This document shows positions 35,626 through 45,680 of a stretch of DNA of 64,000 nucleotides, one piece after another. The notes under the pieces are model-generated. The model had not been told where the DNA came from. It was given only the letters and a program-made list of their open reading frames with translations, and searched no databases. Numbering within the stretch: position 1 is the first letter of the stretch; each line of letters opens with the position of its first letter. The position numbers were made by a program, and so were the translations under genes. This DNA comes from Maratus speciosus (taxonomy: Eukaryota > Arthropoda > Arachnida > Araneae > Salticidae). The DNA lies in assembly GCA_963932465.1 (NCBI GenBank), contig OZ010789.1:592855581-592919580 (forward strand). Reading direction: 5' to 3'.

Positions 35626-36750
35626 AGAAGCGTCGAATCTCGGACGAACTGTTGGTCCGACTCATGGCCAGCGCGTCTAGACGCTTTCGGAGGTTACCGC
35701 GCCCGAAGTTGTGGTCATAGCGGTTTCTAAACATAACTTTCGAACACAAGACCCGGGGTTCCAGGGCAGGCCTTGTTTCGGTCGGGAGGTGGATTCCGAT
35801 TAAGGGGATCGCGTGTGGTTCGTCCGAATACTTCTGTTTTCGGCCTATCGCCTCCTGGACTTTCCCGGGTTCGTCTTGCGGCTTCGGTACACTGTGGAAG
35901 TTGTTGGCTGGATCCACGATTCATGAGTCAGCTTCATAGGTCTATTCGTGTTCGTAGCCCTCGGCAGAAGCTGTGTTTCGGCGAACTAACATGACAGCGG
36001 TCGCTTCTGCACAGGGTCAAGAGCACTCGTGCTCAGGTAACTCGGCGACCGTGAGGTAATGTAGAGGGGGACCGGGATTTTGCTGGTGTCTCCCGTCGCT
36101 CCCGTCCCCGACGGGACCCCCCTAGTGGGGTCTATCCCGTCTAGAAGGAGCTTTCCGCGACCTCCTGGGGGCGCTAAAGGCACTTAGTTCGACTCCCGTA
36201 CTTTCGACGCCGAGCCGCGAGGGGCTCTGTCGTGCGGTGCGGGAGCCGGCGAAAACCCTGAGCGGAGCGTTTTACGCCAAGAGGGGATTTCCCTCACTCC
36301 TCCGAGGGCCACTAGGGGCAACCTTCACCTTCATCGGTTGTTTCTCAAAAATGTCTTTGCCGGAAAATGGTAGTTGATCTTGAGAAACCTCCGTAAAGTA
36401 ATTCCCCGTAGGGATCTCCGGAAATGGCTCGTGGGCTCGGGTCCTTTATAGGATTTCGTACTCCGGAGGGACCAAGAGAAGGAACCATCTGGCTCTTTTG
36501 GCTGGGTGGGAGGTTCTGCCGCTTCGACCGGATGTCTAACTCTTGGCCGCAAGGCTTCGTAGCGCGCGTTGGGCGGTGCGAAGTCCTTGGGCGACCGCGC
36601 ACTGGCGGCGTGTGCACGGCGAAGAAACTTATTTAGGGAGGGCTCGCTCCGTGTCAGTTACGCGCATGTCTGGGCTCCGAGTGGCCTATTTTGCTGGACG
36701 AAGGTTCGCAGCTATGCTGCGAGAGCTGGTTTATACATGTTTTCTGTGTA
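35626..36750. other. GC- and CpG-rich block of unknown origin inside the BEL/Pao element
   Basis: About 1.1 kb that is far richer in G+C and CpG than anything else in the window, with sharp edges at about 35625 (against BEL coding sequence) and 36740-36750. Several overlapping open frames exist on both strands (for example 35570-35917, 35986-36183 and 36345-36617 on minus; 36424-36636 on plus). They come with GC richness and none resembles a protein I know. It contains CCCGTCCCCGACGGGAC (hairpin), CCTCCTGGGGGCGCTAAAGG and a GCGTTGGGCGGTGCGAAGTC segment. It is not 18S, 5.8S or 28S rRNA as far as I can recognise. Best guess: the GC-rich 5' or 3' non-coding part of another retroelement nested in the BEL copy. 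Confidence 0.45.
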
Positions 36751-36826
36751 TTTTTTTTTAAATTGTGCTATCTAAATTTATTTTATTGCAAAAATTATGA
36801 GATATTGAAATTTGAACATTTCAATC

Positions 36827-36836
36827 CGAGGGAGAA
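36827..36836 (+). promoter_or_regulatory. Polypurine tract of BEL/Pao element
   Basis: CGAGGGAGAA directly before the TGTTTATTG start of the putative 3' LTR. It is the plus-strand priming site for reverse transcription in LTR elements. Confidence 0.5.
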
Positions 36837-37051
36837 TGTTTATTGTTGAAAACTGGGACTATATGTCCCGTAAAAGAGTGCGTCGCTAATTCTCTTGGAT
36901 TGAAAAATGTGAAGTGAACGGTGCAGAGAATAATGTTGTTGTGAAGTCAGGTGGCGACCAGAGTGTTCTCTCATCTTATCGTGATATAAATAAATAGTGA
37001 TACAGTCCAAAACATATTTTGTATTTAATGAGCAATGTTCAACAATATTCA
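36837..37051 (+). repeat. Putative 3' LTR of BEL/Pao element
   Basis: Begins TGTTTATTGTTGAA and ends TTCAACAATATTCA, a near-perfect terminal inverted repeat of 14 bp, 215 bp in all. It is preceded by a polypurine tract and lies downstream of BEL pol coding sequence. The last bases ATTCA depart from the expected AAACA, so either the end has mutated or the limit is off by a few bases. No 5' LTR is in the window. Confidence 0.55.
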
Positions 37052-37827
37052 ATGCATACAGAAGCAGAATTTTCAACCAAATTTGCACTTACTAACAATT
37101 GGAAATAAATGAAATATAATGTGACGTTATTATTGTAACAAACAAAAAGTTCTGGACATAGTAAATTGCTCGTTAAATAGTAAGATATATAGAGCAAAAT
37201 TTCGTTAATGCAAAAATTATATTTTATTATTTGTATTATTACATAAATATTGTTTCAGATTTCTTAAATCCTGTTTGGTGTTTTGTAAATTTATATGTGT
37301 ATGTTTATGACTTCGGAGACTCGATACTTTTATCGAATGTCTATGTTTATTTTGCGTAGTTATAATATTTCAAGTATTTCAAAAATAACTAAAGAAAATC
37401 ATAACTAAAATGTATAACTTATAAACACATACTCTTGCTCAATGCTACACATAAACAAGATATTTTACATGAGATTTTGCAAAGAAAAGTTACTGATAAA
37501 ACACAATATTGACGTTTCGAACTGCATCTGCAGTCGTCTTAGGATAAAAATCATGTTGAAGTGCTTCAGATCTTAGACACGAAAGCCGAGTCTTGATCAA
37601 TTATATGAAATATATTATGTATTTTAATATTTATAAAAAGGAATAAGATTCGACAGGAGGCATTTGTTTCTAGCTTTTTAAGCTTTTCAACATCATATTT
37701 ATCCTGAAGAGATGGCAGCAGAAGCAGTTCGAAAAATCAGTATTACGTTTTATCACTGATTGTATTTGAAATAGTTCATATCAAAGTTCTTGTTTATGTG
37801 TACTATGGAAACAGTTTATGTGTTTTA
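37052..37827. other. Anonymous AT-rich DNA
   Basis: No gene recognised. It flanks the Ty3/gypsy insertion; its last five bases before the LTR (37828-37832) are the target duplication. Confidence 0.4.
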
Positions 37828-37832
37828 ACGTA

Positions 37833-39738
37833 TGTGGTATAGAAATCTATACACACATCTTGTTATGCAATTAAAATAATTATACAAAACAGAACAACCT
37901 ATTATTATTCAAGAGAAAATAATAAATGGTATTTTGACAAATATTTCTTCATAAAATAAATAAAGTAAATTAATTTGAATAAAATCTTAAGAGTATTTAG
38001 ATAAAGAAAAATCATAATTTATAATAAGTATATGGATGCATATATATGTTTTTGGTATCATTTCATTTGTAAAAATTTAAGGTTTGTGAATATTGAATAT
38101 ATTTCGTAATACGGCAATTAATTAAGAATTTTGTAATATTTTATATGAAATTTAATAGTGTGATAAAAATTCACATATACTTCAGACGAAAATAGGGCAA
38201 TAAAACTTATAGGAAGGGTACATGGACGCCATATAAGACATGTTAATAATAAAGCCAGTCACAATTATTTATGATGCACTTAGCACTGACAGGGCTACTA
38301 TTTATTGGTATCATCGTGTGTGGCAGAGGGTGTCCGAAGCTCACCGGTGACGTCAGATCCCCGTAAACGAAGAGAAAAAATTAGCTATGCGTTGGAAAAA
38401 TACGGAGACGCCCAGAAGAGGGGATCAAAAGCGAACCATAGCCAAGAGATCATGCGCACCAGTAAGAGAGAAGCACCAATCGACGGATAAAAAAATCATA
38501 TTGTACTAATGAAAAACGCCCATTTTTTGTGGAGGAAGATTTTGAAAAAAAAAGACACTTGGATTTTGTCTTCACCTATGTCGCTCCTCCTGAAGGAAGC
38601 TCTGGGATTAGTCTTGGGCTAGGTTGATAAACTGAAGTCTGCGAAATCCTGCATCACCCTGTATCGGATATGGAAAGAAGTCTGATCTCGGAGGGCTCCA
38701 ACATTTCTAATGGCTATTGATGGATGGAACTCTGCGAAAACTTTTCATCATCCTGAATTGATTATGGACAGAACTCTGACCTGGGATACCACACCACCAT
38801 TTTTTTGATTGCCATTAGCGGATGAGATGGGATGCCACACCGAAAAGTTCCAGTTATCACCGTGATTGTATAAAGAGTTCAGCCAAAAGAGACTATATGG
38901 ACTTTAATGTGCTCGGTCAAAAGTGACTTTCAAGATTTGAAAGGTGCGGACCAAATCTACCTAGTGATAAGAACTATCAGTGCTCTACAGGAAGTGTTTT
39001 CGCCCCTTTCGTCTGAGGTATATGGTGAGTTCATTACTTAATATACGGCCATTATTTTATTATATATTTATGTTGTGTGCGTAGGATTTTCTGTGTCTAA
39101 TATTTTATAGGCAAAATTTTAATGCAGTTATGAGTCTTTTGTCATTATTATGGACTAATCATAACATTAAAATATCAGCGTTGGAAATTTGTCAATAACT
39201 TCGCTAAGAAGCCCATCTATTTGTGCTGTGAGAACTTCAACCAACGTTTTGAATCCAAAATTCCACAAAGATATGACTCATAATTATCTTGATATGAGAT
39301 CTCATGTAACTGAGTATGCTGTCAAATTAATATGCATTTAAGAGTAATTATGTTTGATACATGGAAGTTATGTGCTTGAAAATAATAAAATTGGATTCTA
39401 TATGTGCATTTCCTATCTTTTCTTTGAAGCATTATTCTTATTCTTTCTTTTCAGAGGTTTATTAAATTTATGAGTTTTGAAAGTTTAATTTTAGAAAATA
39501 TTTAATCGAATAATTATCTATGCAACCCACTGAATCCTGAATATAAATTTTAACGTTAAAAAAGTCGATTCTGAGTATTGACGTATAATTTTATTCAAAA
39601 TTTATTCTCCTCCTATTTTATTAATTAATATTACCCTCTTTTGAACTTTCACAACGCGGATCGGGTAATATTTCTATCATTTGTACTACCACTTTATTGT
39701 CGCGTGACCAAGTGTGTTGGTTATGGATCGTCACCACA
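37833..39738 (+). repeat. 5' LTR of Ty3/gypsy element
   Basis: 1906 bp, TGTGG...CCACA ends (inverted repeat TGTGG/CCACA). It aligns end to end with 50014-52111 apart from the MITE in the latter, one ~10-bp gap near 38615 and about 50 substitutions or small gaps counted by eye. The 61-codon ORF at 38305-38490 is also present in the 3' LTR but resembles nothing known. The LTR supplies promoter and polyadenylation signals in such elements. Confidence 0.92.
38348..38355. promoter_or_regulatory. CRE-type palindrome TGACGTCA in 5' LTR
   Basis: TGACGTCA is the consensus site for CREB/ATF-type bZIP factors. It is kept in both LTRs (also at 50707-50714), within a GC-richer part of the LTR. A regulatory role is inference; an 8-bp motif can occur by chance. 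Confidence 0.35.
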
Positions 39739-40367
39739 TACTAAAATTTAATGGTGCTAATGCCAGGTGTTATAAATTTGTATTTAGGATCTAAATTTAA
39801 TATTTGTAGTAATTGATTAGAAAATATTTAATATTATATAAAAAATTCTTCTCTTCCATCGTTTCTCTTTCTTACTAACAAAAATCATTTTTGCATATTG
39901 GGTATAAAAGCATGAAATATGATATTTTGAATTATTCATACAGAATAAATAAAAATAAATATTTTTATGAAAGATAAGTAGAATAATTATATATATGTAT
40001 ATAAAAAAAGAAAAAAGAGTAGTTCAGCTCACAGCACATAATTTAGTACGAACATAACAAATGATGATTATAATTAATATTTATGAAAGGAAATATTGGT
40101 GAAAATTTCATATTGTGTTTTATTTATGTGCATGCATGCAGAATATTCAGTGTTATTTCAGTAGAATTTATGCGAAAATATTATTTTACAAATTAGTATG
40201 ATCTTGAAAATATAGATAGACAATTATATTCTAAAATTGAAAAAATAATAATTTGCAGTGTAGGAAATTTCTGAGAAACTAGGATAGAAGCAAAACAAAA
40301 TAGAAATTATTCTATTATATAGTTGGGAATTGCAGCCGCTAGGAAAATAAAGCATAAAAATTAAATC
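39739..40367 (+). other. 5' untranslated region of Ty3/gypsy element
   Basis: Between the LTR and gag. A primer-binding-site candidate TGGTGCTAATGCCAGGT begins 13 bp after the LTR (39752); the TGG start fits complementarity to a tRNA CCA end, but the partner tRNA was not identified. The rest is AT-rich and non-coding. Confidence 0.55.
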
Positions 40368-41903
40368 ATGACAGACGGCAGAGGGAAGAGACAAACTTCT
40401 CCTGAAAGGGAAACATTTACGACAAGAGTAGATACCATAATAAATTCTCTCCAAAATTTTGAAGATAAACCAGACCAAGAAATTACACAATTTTTTGACA
40501 AAATTGAAGAATTAGCCGCTGCGGCACAATTTCCCGATGATATCAAATTAGTACTTGCAAAATCAAAATTTAAAGTGCAAGCACGGGAAATTATGAGAAA
40601 TACAACAGAACTTCATAAGGCAAACGACTACAAAACATTCAAAGAAAATTCAATAAAGCAGTTTCAAAAAGAAAAATCTTTCTCAAAAGCGCAATTACAG
40701 TTCATTAACGCGAAACAAACAGCCAATCAAACGATTCAGGAATTTACTAAAAAATTCAATATTGAGGCACAAAAATATTTACCTTTATTGGGACACGAAA
40801 AAAAAAAAATTAGCAAAAGAACTGCTTGAAACGATGAAATTAACAAAATACCTTGAGGCGTTGAGACCGGATATTTCTTTTGAATTAAAAAAAAATATCC
40901 TCCAACAAAATTCGACGATGCTTTTAAACGGGCCAAGGACATCGAATTAGCAATCAACGGAAAATGCGCAGGCGAAATGAACAACTTAAGAGAAACTAGT
41001 GAAAAAAAATTGTAGTATGAGGCACTAATCAATATGTCCCAAGAGCAAAAAACTGAAATACAAGACCTAAAGAAACAGATAAATAATTTAAAGCTTGAGA
41101 GACATGAAAACAAACAAAACGAAGGGGAAATTAATCACATCACCCAACAATTCTGTCACATATGCAACAAATCAAACCACCAAACACAACATTGTTTTTT
41201 TAATAAAAGAAGCGAAAATTTTGTACAACCTAGGGGAGCGCAACAATAAATGTTAGGCCAAGATTTCCAAGGAACTACTATACAAATTACAATTATAAAA
41301 ATTTCCAAAGAAGTCCACAAAATTATATACCGCATTTTCAAAATCCTCAAAATTTCAATCCCATAAGACCGCACTATAATCAGCTTCGACCAAATTATAT
41401 GTACAATGTGATGCCCAATTGGCATAATGATTCTCAACAGCTGATAGGTCAAAATCAAATGCACCAAGGGAACTATCAATCGCGCCCGTCGGCCTAATCG
41501 TTCGGAGTTTTCGTGGTTTTCTTCGAACCGTGGATTTCCATGCGTTAATACGGATTAGGTTCCCTTAGAAAGACCTCCACGGAAGGCACTCCCCCTAGGG
41601 CCTATATCCCTCGTGTAGATAATTGGCCGTCAACAATCAACCCAACCCAAGGGAATTACAATTTTCAAAACACTGTCCGAATTCAGAATGCTGATTTTAC
41701 ACAGGGGAATAATGCACAAAGTCAGTATACAGAGCAACACCAAGGCGTGACAAATATACAAAATGGGCAAAACAATTTTTCTCAACCACCTAATGATAGA
41801 AATAGAGAAACGCAGCCTACTATTACCTTCCCAAGTGAAAATCAAAAGAGGAGGGGTAGACAAAATACCAGAGGGAAAAGAGGACACCACCATTTAAACC
41901 GAT
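40368..41903 (+). pseudogene. Ty3/gypsy gag, frameshifted and interrupted
   Basis: Gag would form the capsid that packages the element RNA. Starts MTDGRGKRQTSPE at 40368. The capsid-like helical part runs to about 40800, where an A12 run shifts the frame, and a second A-run near 40890-40900 shifts it again. The nucleocapsid part (41034-41249) has one CCHC zinc knuckle, C-HI-C-NKSN-H-QTQH-C. An in-frame stop near 41012 and one at 41247 interrupt. A Q/N-rich tail continues in another frame on both sides of the GC-rich insertion at 41478-41625, with repeated QGNY-like phrases, to about 41903. Both large shifts lie in homopolymers, so sequencing error should be excluded before calling them real. 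Confidence 0.8.
41478..41625. repeat. GC-rich SINE-like insertion in gag
   Basis: About 150 bp of higher GC that interrupts the Q/N-rich gag tail: starts CGCGCCCGTCGGCC, contains CCATGCGTTAATACGGATTA and CCTCCACGGAAGGCACTCCC, and ends near CCCTCGTGTAGATAA. The style recalls a short interspersed repeat of arachnids (from memory). Target duplication is not clear because the flanking gag phrases are themselves repetitive. Confidence 0.45.
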
Positions 41904-42035
41904 AGGCGGGCCTCAAAATTTAGCACAAGTGCAAACCCGTAGGTCCCGCATATTAGAGGAAAAACAGGGTTATAAAATAAAAACGAAATTAAACAAAAAA
42001 ACAAGAAAGACAGAACAGAAACAAGAGAAAAAAAA

Positions 42036-43295
42036 GTGAGCAAAGAAAATGTAGACCAAAATCCAAAAATCCAGGAAAAATTTATAGCAAGTTGCAACTC
42101 TGGTAGGAACAATCAATTACCAATATGGAATTTAAAAATTACAAAAGAACTAATTATACCCAGTCTCGTAGACTCAGAGGCAAGCATAAGTCTATTGTCA
42201 CCAGAGATTTTTGAAAAAAATAAACAGGCAGATGTAAATATAAAATATTTAGCAAATTCCATCAAAATTACAACTTTGGCAAACAAAACGATCCCTTTCA
42301 AAAACTGCGTAAAATTTAAATTTAGAAATGAGAATAATTTCCTAAACGGGACATTTTATGTCACCAAAGAAGAATTTGACCGAGATTACAAAATAATTTT
42401 GGGATACGATTTTTTAAAGAATAACAAAATAATTATGGATTTGGAAAACAATACTGTAAAAATCAATAATATGATAAAAAAAATAAATTCTAATGAAAAT
42501 CATTTTACAGAAGCTAACAGAATTAAAGACACACAGTTAAATGATGATTTTCAAACTGTACCTAGACGAATTAGTTATAATGATCATTGTTATAATTCAC
42601 AAAATAATATAAGAGCAGTTGTAGAAAATAAAATTACTCTAAGACCTAAAGAATCGAAATTAGTAAATTTAATTTTCGACGGAGTTTTAGAAAAATACCA
42701 ACAATTCCTTTTTCAACCCAAATACAATAATAAAAAATTAGCAATTCAGAATTCTGTTCATAAAAATAAAGAATCGGATAATAATTCATTTCAAATTATA
42801 GTGCAGAATCTCTCCAAGAATTATTTAAAATTTCACAAGGATCAAGAAATGGGGAAGATTACAACTGATTTTTCTATTAAAGAACAAAATGAAACAAATA
42901 GTGACAGTATTTATGAAGTTAACAATTTAAATATAACACAAATTAGAGAATTGCAAAGAAAGGAACTGTCAAGAGAGGATTTCAAAGTAGATCATTTACC
43001 ATCGAAGGCGCAAAAGGAAGTTTTGGATATTGTAATGAGACATGCGACAGCGTTCAGTAAATCTTATAAAACGTTAGGAGCGACGGATGTAATTAAACCT
43101 AATTTTAAATTACAACATAATTTTTCTATTCAGACTAAACCTTTTAAATTATCACATGATATAAAGGAAAGCGCGGAGAAGGAAATTAAAGACCTATTAG
43201 ACGCCGGTATTATCGAACCTACTAATTCTAGCTATGCATTTCCAGTAATTTTCGTGAAAAAAATTCCACATCAAAAACTAACGACAAAAATTTAA
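42036..43295 (+). pseudogene. Ty3/gypsy pol: protease and start of reverse transcriptase
   Basis: 420 codons. The aspartic protease lies at about residues 40-145: the active-site triad reads DSEA (46-49) where DSGA or DTGA is required, so the flap/active-site glycine is lost; the second hallmark LGYDFLKNNK is present. After a linker, residues from about 310 show the N-terminal reverse transcriptase region, with KSYKTLGATDVIKPNF, LLDAGIIEPTNSSYAFP and VIFVKKI (canonical 'I-x-PS-SPWASPVVLVKKK' position). The frame breaks near 43260-43290. Together with the Gly-to-Glu change this rules out an active protease. Confidence 0.85.
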
Positions 43296-43975
43296 TCAAA
43301 GTAAGATTAGCTCTAGATTTTAGATCGCTTAATGATATAGTAGAGAGCGACCCATATCCTATGCCAAATACAAAAAAGATTTTACAAAGCATGTCAGGAA
43401 AGAAAATATACACGGTGTTATATTTACACTCAGCGTTTTTTCAAATCAAGCTGAGGGAAGAAGACAAGCACAAATTGGCTTTCGTCACGGAAAACAATCA
43501 CTTTCAAATAACTCGTTTAGCATTTGGATTAAAATTTTCGACGAATTTACTTGCTCGCTTAATGGACATAGTTCTAAGTGACTTAAAAGAAAAATATGAC
43601 ATTGAATATTTCGTCGATGATATCCTTCTTGGAGCTCAAAATATAGAACAAATACATGAAATACTTGAAGAAGTACTAAAAATATTAGAAAAATTCAATT
43701 TAACTATAGAACCTACAAAACTAAAACTATATATGCCGGAAATTGAATTTTGGGGGTATAAAATCAGCGAAAAGGGATATGCACCCTCACAAAAAAATAT
43801 AAAGAAAATTACTAACTTTGCAAGACCCACATCTCATAAAACGGTGAGAGCATTCATAGGTGTATGCACATATTTTAAATCAACCATACAAAATTACGCG
43901 AAAATTATTGCACCACTGACAGATCTTACGAGAAGTAAAGGAAATTCAAATGGAATGAAACTGTAGAAAAATCAT
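43296..43975 (+). pseudogene. Ty3/gypsy reverse transcriptase, catalytic part
   Basis: Continues pol in a new frame: RLALDFRSLNDI precedes the ORF that starts at 43361. The polymerase palm has YFVDD (residues 83-87 of that ORF), the intact YxDD catalytic box, but the first catalytic aspartate of the LDL motif is tyrosine (TVLYLHSAF). GFKISEKG-type and TNFARPTSHKTVRAFIG segments mark the thumb and connection. The frame breaks again near 43955. The loss of one catalytic Asp and the shifts make it inactive. Confidence 0.88.
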
Positions 43976-44844
43976 TTAAAGAATTACAACGAATAATAAT
44001 GCAACAGCCAACTATATATCCTCCGAATTATGCGAAAGAATTTTATGTAATTACGGACGGATCTAAAATCGCAACATCAGGTATATTGGCACAAAAGCAA
44101 GGTGATAAAATGATACCAATTGAATTTACAGGAAGAAAGTTAAGAGAGTCAGAAAAGAAATATCCCAGTCTACAAATCGAGCTCTTAGCTATATTCGAAA
44201 CAGTAACCTATTTTCGAAACATTTTATTAGGAAGAAAATTCTATCTTTTAACTGATTCTAAGGCTTTAACATATCATTTACAACTAGATAAACAGCCTGA
44301 GATTGTCGCACGTTGGTTACTTAAACTCCAAGACTACGACTATGAGATATCTCACATTTCTTTAAATAACAACCCAGCAGATTTCAATAGCCGTTGCTTA
44401 CACAATTTAACAATTGCAGATAATTTAAATAAACACCTTTTCACGGTGAATAAAAATTTAACTGAGGATAATATAAAAAAAGAACAGATGAAATACCCTA
44501 AACTAAAAGAAATTATAGAAGCTTTACAGCAACAGAAGAAAGCAAAGAATTACGAAAAGTACACTTTAAATAAAAATGGGATTCTAATTTTAAAAAATTC
44601 ACAAATTTCCAGTAATGATGACTTATACATTGCACCACAAAGTTTGAAAGAAGACATTTTAAATAGTGCACATGTACCACATTTTGCTTTTCTAAAAACT
44701 TATGGAATAATAAAAGAAAGATTTTTCTGGTATAGAATGTATCAGGAGGTAAAAACATTCTGTGTGAAATGTATAACATGCAATAATTTTAAACAACATA
44801 AGACGATAAAAGTACCATTAAAAAAATGGATAAGAATTATTTAG
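43976..44844 (+). pseudogene. Ty3/gypsy RNase H and integrase zinc-binding domain
   Basis: The ORF from 43999 covers RNase H, with catalytic acidic positions visible as TDGS (D20), the E of QIELLAI and the D of LLTDSKAL, ending with the NPADFNSR segment. A linker follows, then the integrase N-terminal zinc-binding domain: CVKC-type CxxC (FCVKCITC) is present, but the two-histidine part is shortened (AHVPHFAFLKT against the usual H-x6-7-H spacing). In the parent element RNase H removes the RNA template and the zinc domain helps integrase multimerise. It ends in a stop at 44842; integrase continues in an overlapping frame. Confidence 0.87.
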
Positions 44845-45680
44845 CAGGGGGAAGGTTAACGATTGATATAGTGGGACCTTTGGTTGTATCGTTAAAAATA
44901 ATTAAATATATTATAACAGTAATAGATACGGCTACACGCTTTCTACAAGCATTTCCACTCAGATCAACCGACACTAAGGTCATAATTAACGCTTTGAACC
45001 AATATTTTAGTGCATACGGTTTAGCACGATATATTGCAAGCGATAATGGACCTTATTTTAGGTCAGAAGATTTCAAAGATTACATGCAAAATCTAAATAT
45101 TGAGATAATAAGCTCAAGCGTATATAATCCACAAAGTCAAGGGATTGTAGAAAGAGTCCATCTTGATTTAAAAAATTCTATAGCATCCATGTGTACTAAA
45201 ACGTACGAATGGGACATTAGACTTCCATATTTTGTGCTTATGCACAATACAACAAAAAATCGAATAACGAATTTTACACCAAGCATGTTATTTTTTGCAC
45301 GGGAAATAAAAACGCCGTTCAAAAATTTCACAACACACGAAATGGACTCTTACAGCACCTATGTGCAAAATAAATTAAAACATATGCACGAAATCAGACA
45401 CGAGGTCATGAAAAACCAAGAAAAATCGGATCAAGAATTAAATAAAAACTCAAAATTAAAACACAAACAGCTACAAGTAGGTGATGAAGTTTATTTAAAA
45501 CTTCTAATAAAACCTAAAGCGTTACACCAAAAATTTTCAGGACCATATTTTGTCGAAAGAAATTTTAGAAACGACAATTACCTAATAAAAACAGGGACAA
45601 GCCGGAATTAAAACCTGTCACTATTCACATCTCAAAATTGTTCGCGCCTAACATCGCAAACAAAATAAATAAATAATTAA
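44826..45680 (+). pseudogene. Ty3/gypsy integrase core and C-terminus
   Basis: The DDE catalytic triad is complete: D14 (LTIDIVG), D73 (ASDNGP) and E109 (GIVERVH), with 35 residues between the second and third, the standard D,D35E spacing. It overlaps the upstream frame by 19 bp, most likely through a -1 shift. A GPYFVERNF segment marks the C-terminal SH3-like domain. After a shift at about 45600 the frame continues PVTIHISKLFAP to about 45676. This is the best preserved part of pol. In an intact element it would insert cDNA into nuclear DNA. Confidence 0.9.

Noticed and set aside
35626..36750. Ribosomal RNA gene or bacterial contamination
   Set aside because: No rRNA signature sequences recognised, no bacterial gene structure, and the block is embedded in arthropod-type retroelement sequence. 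Left as unknown.
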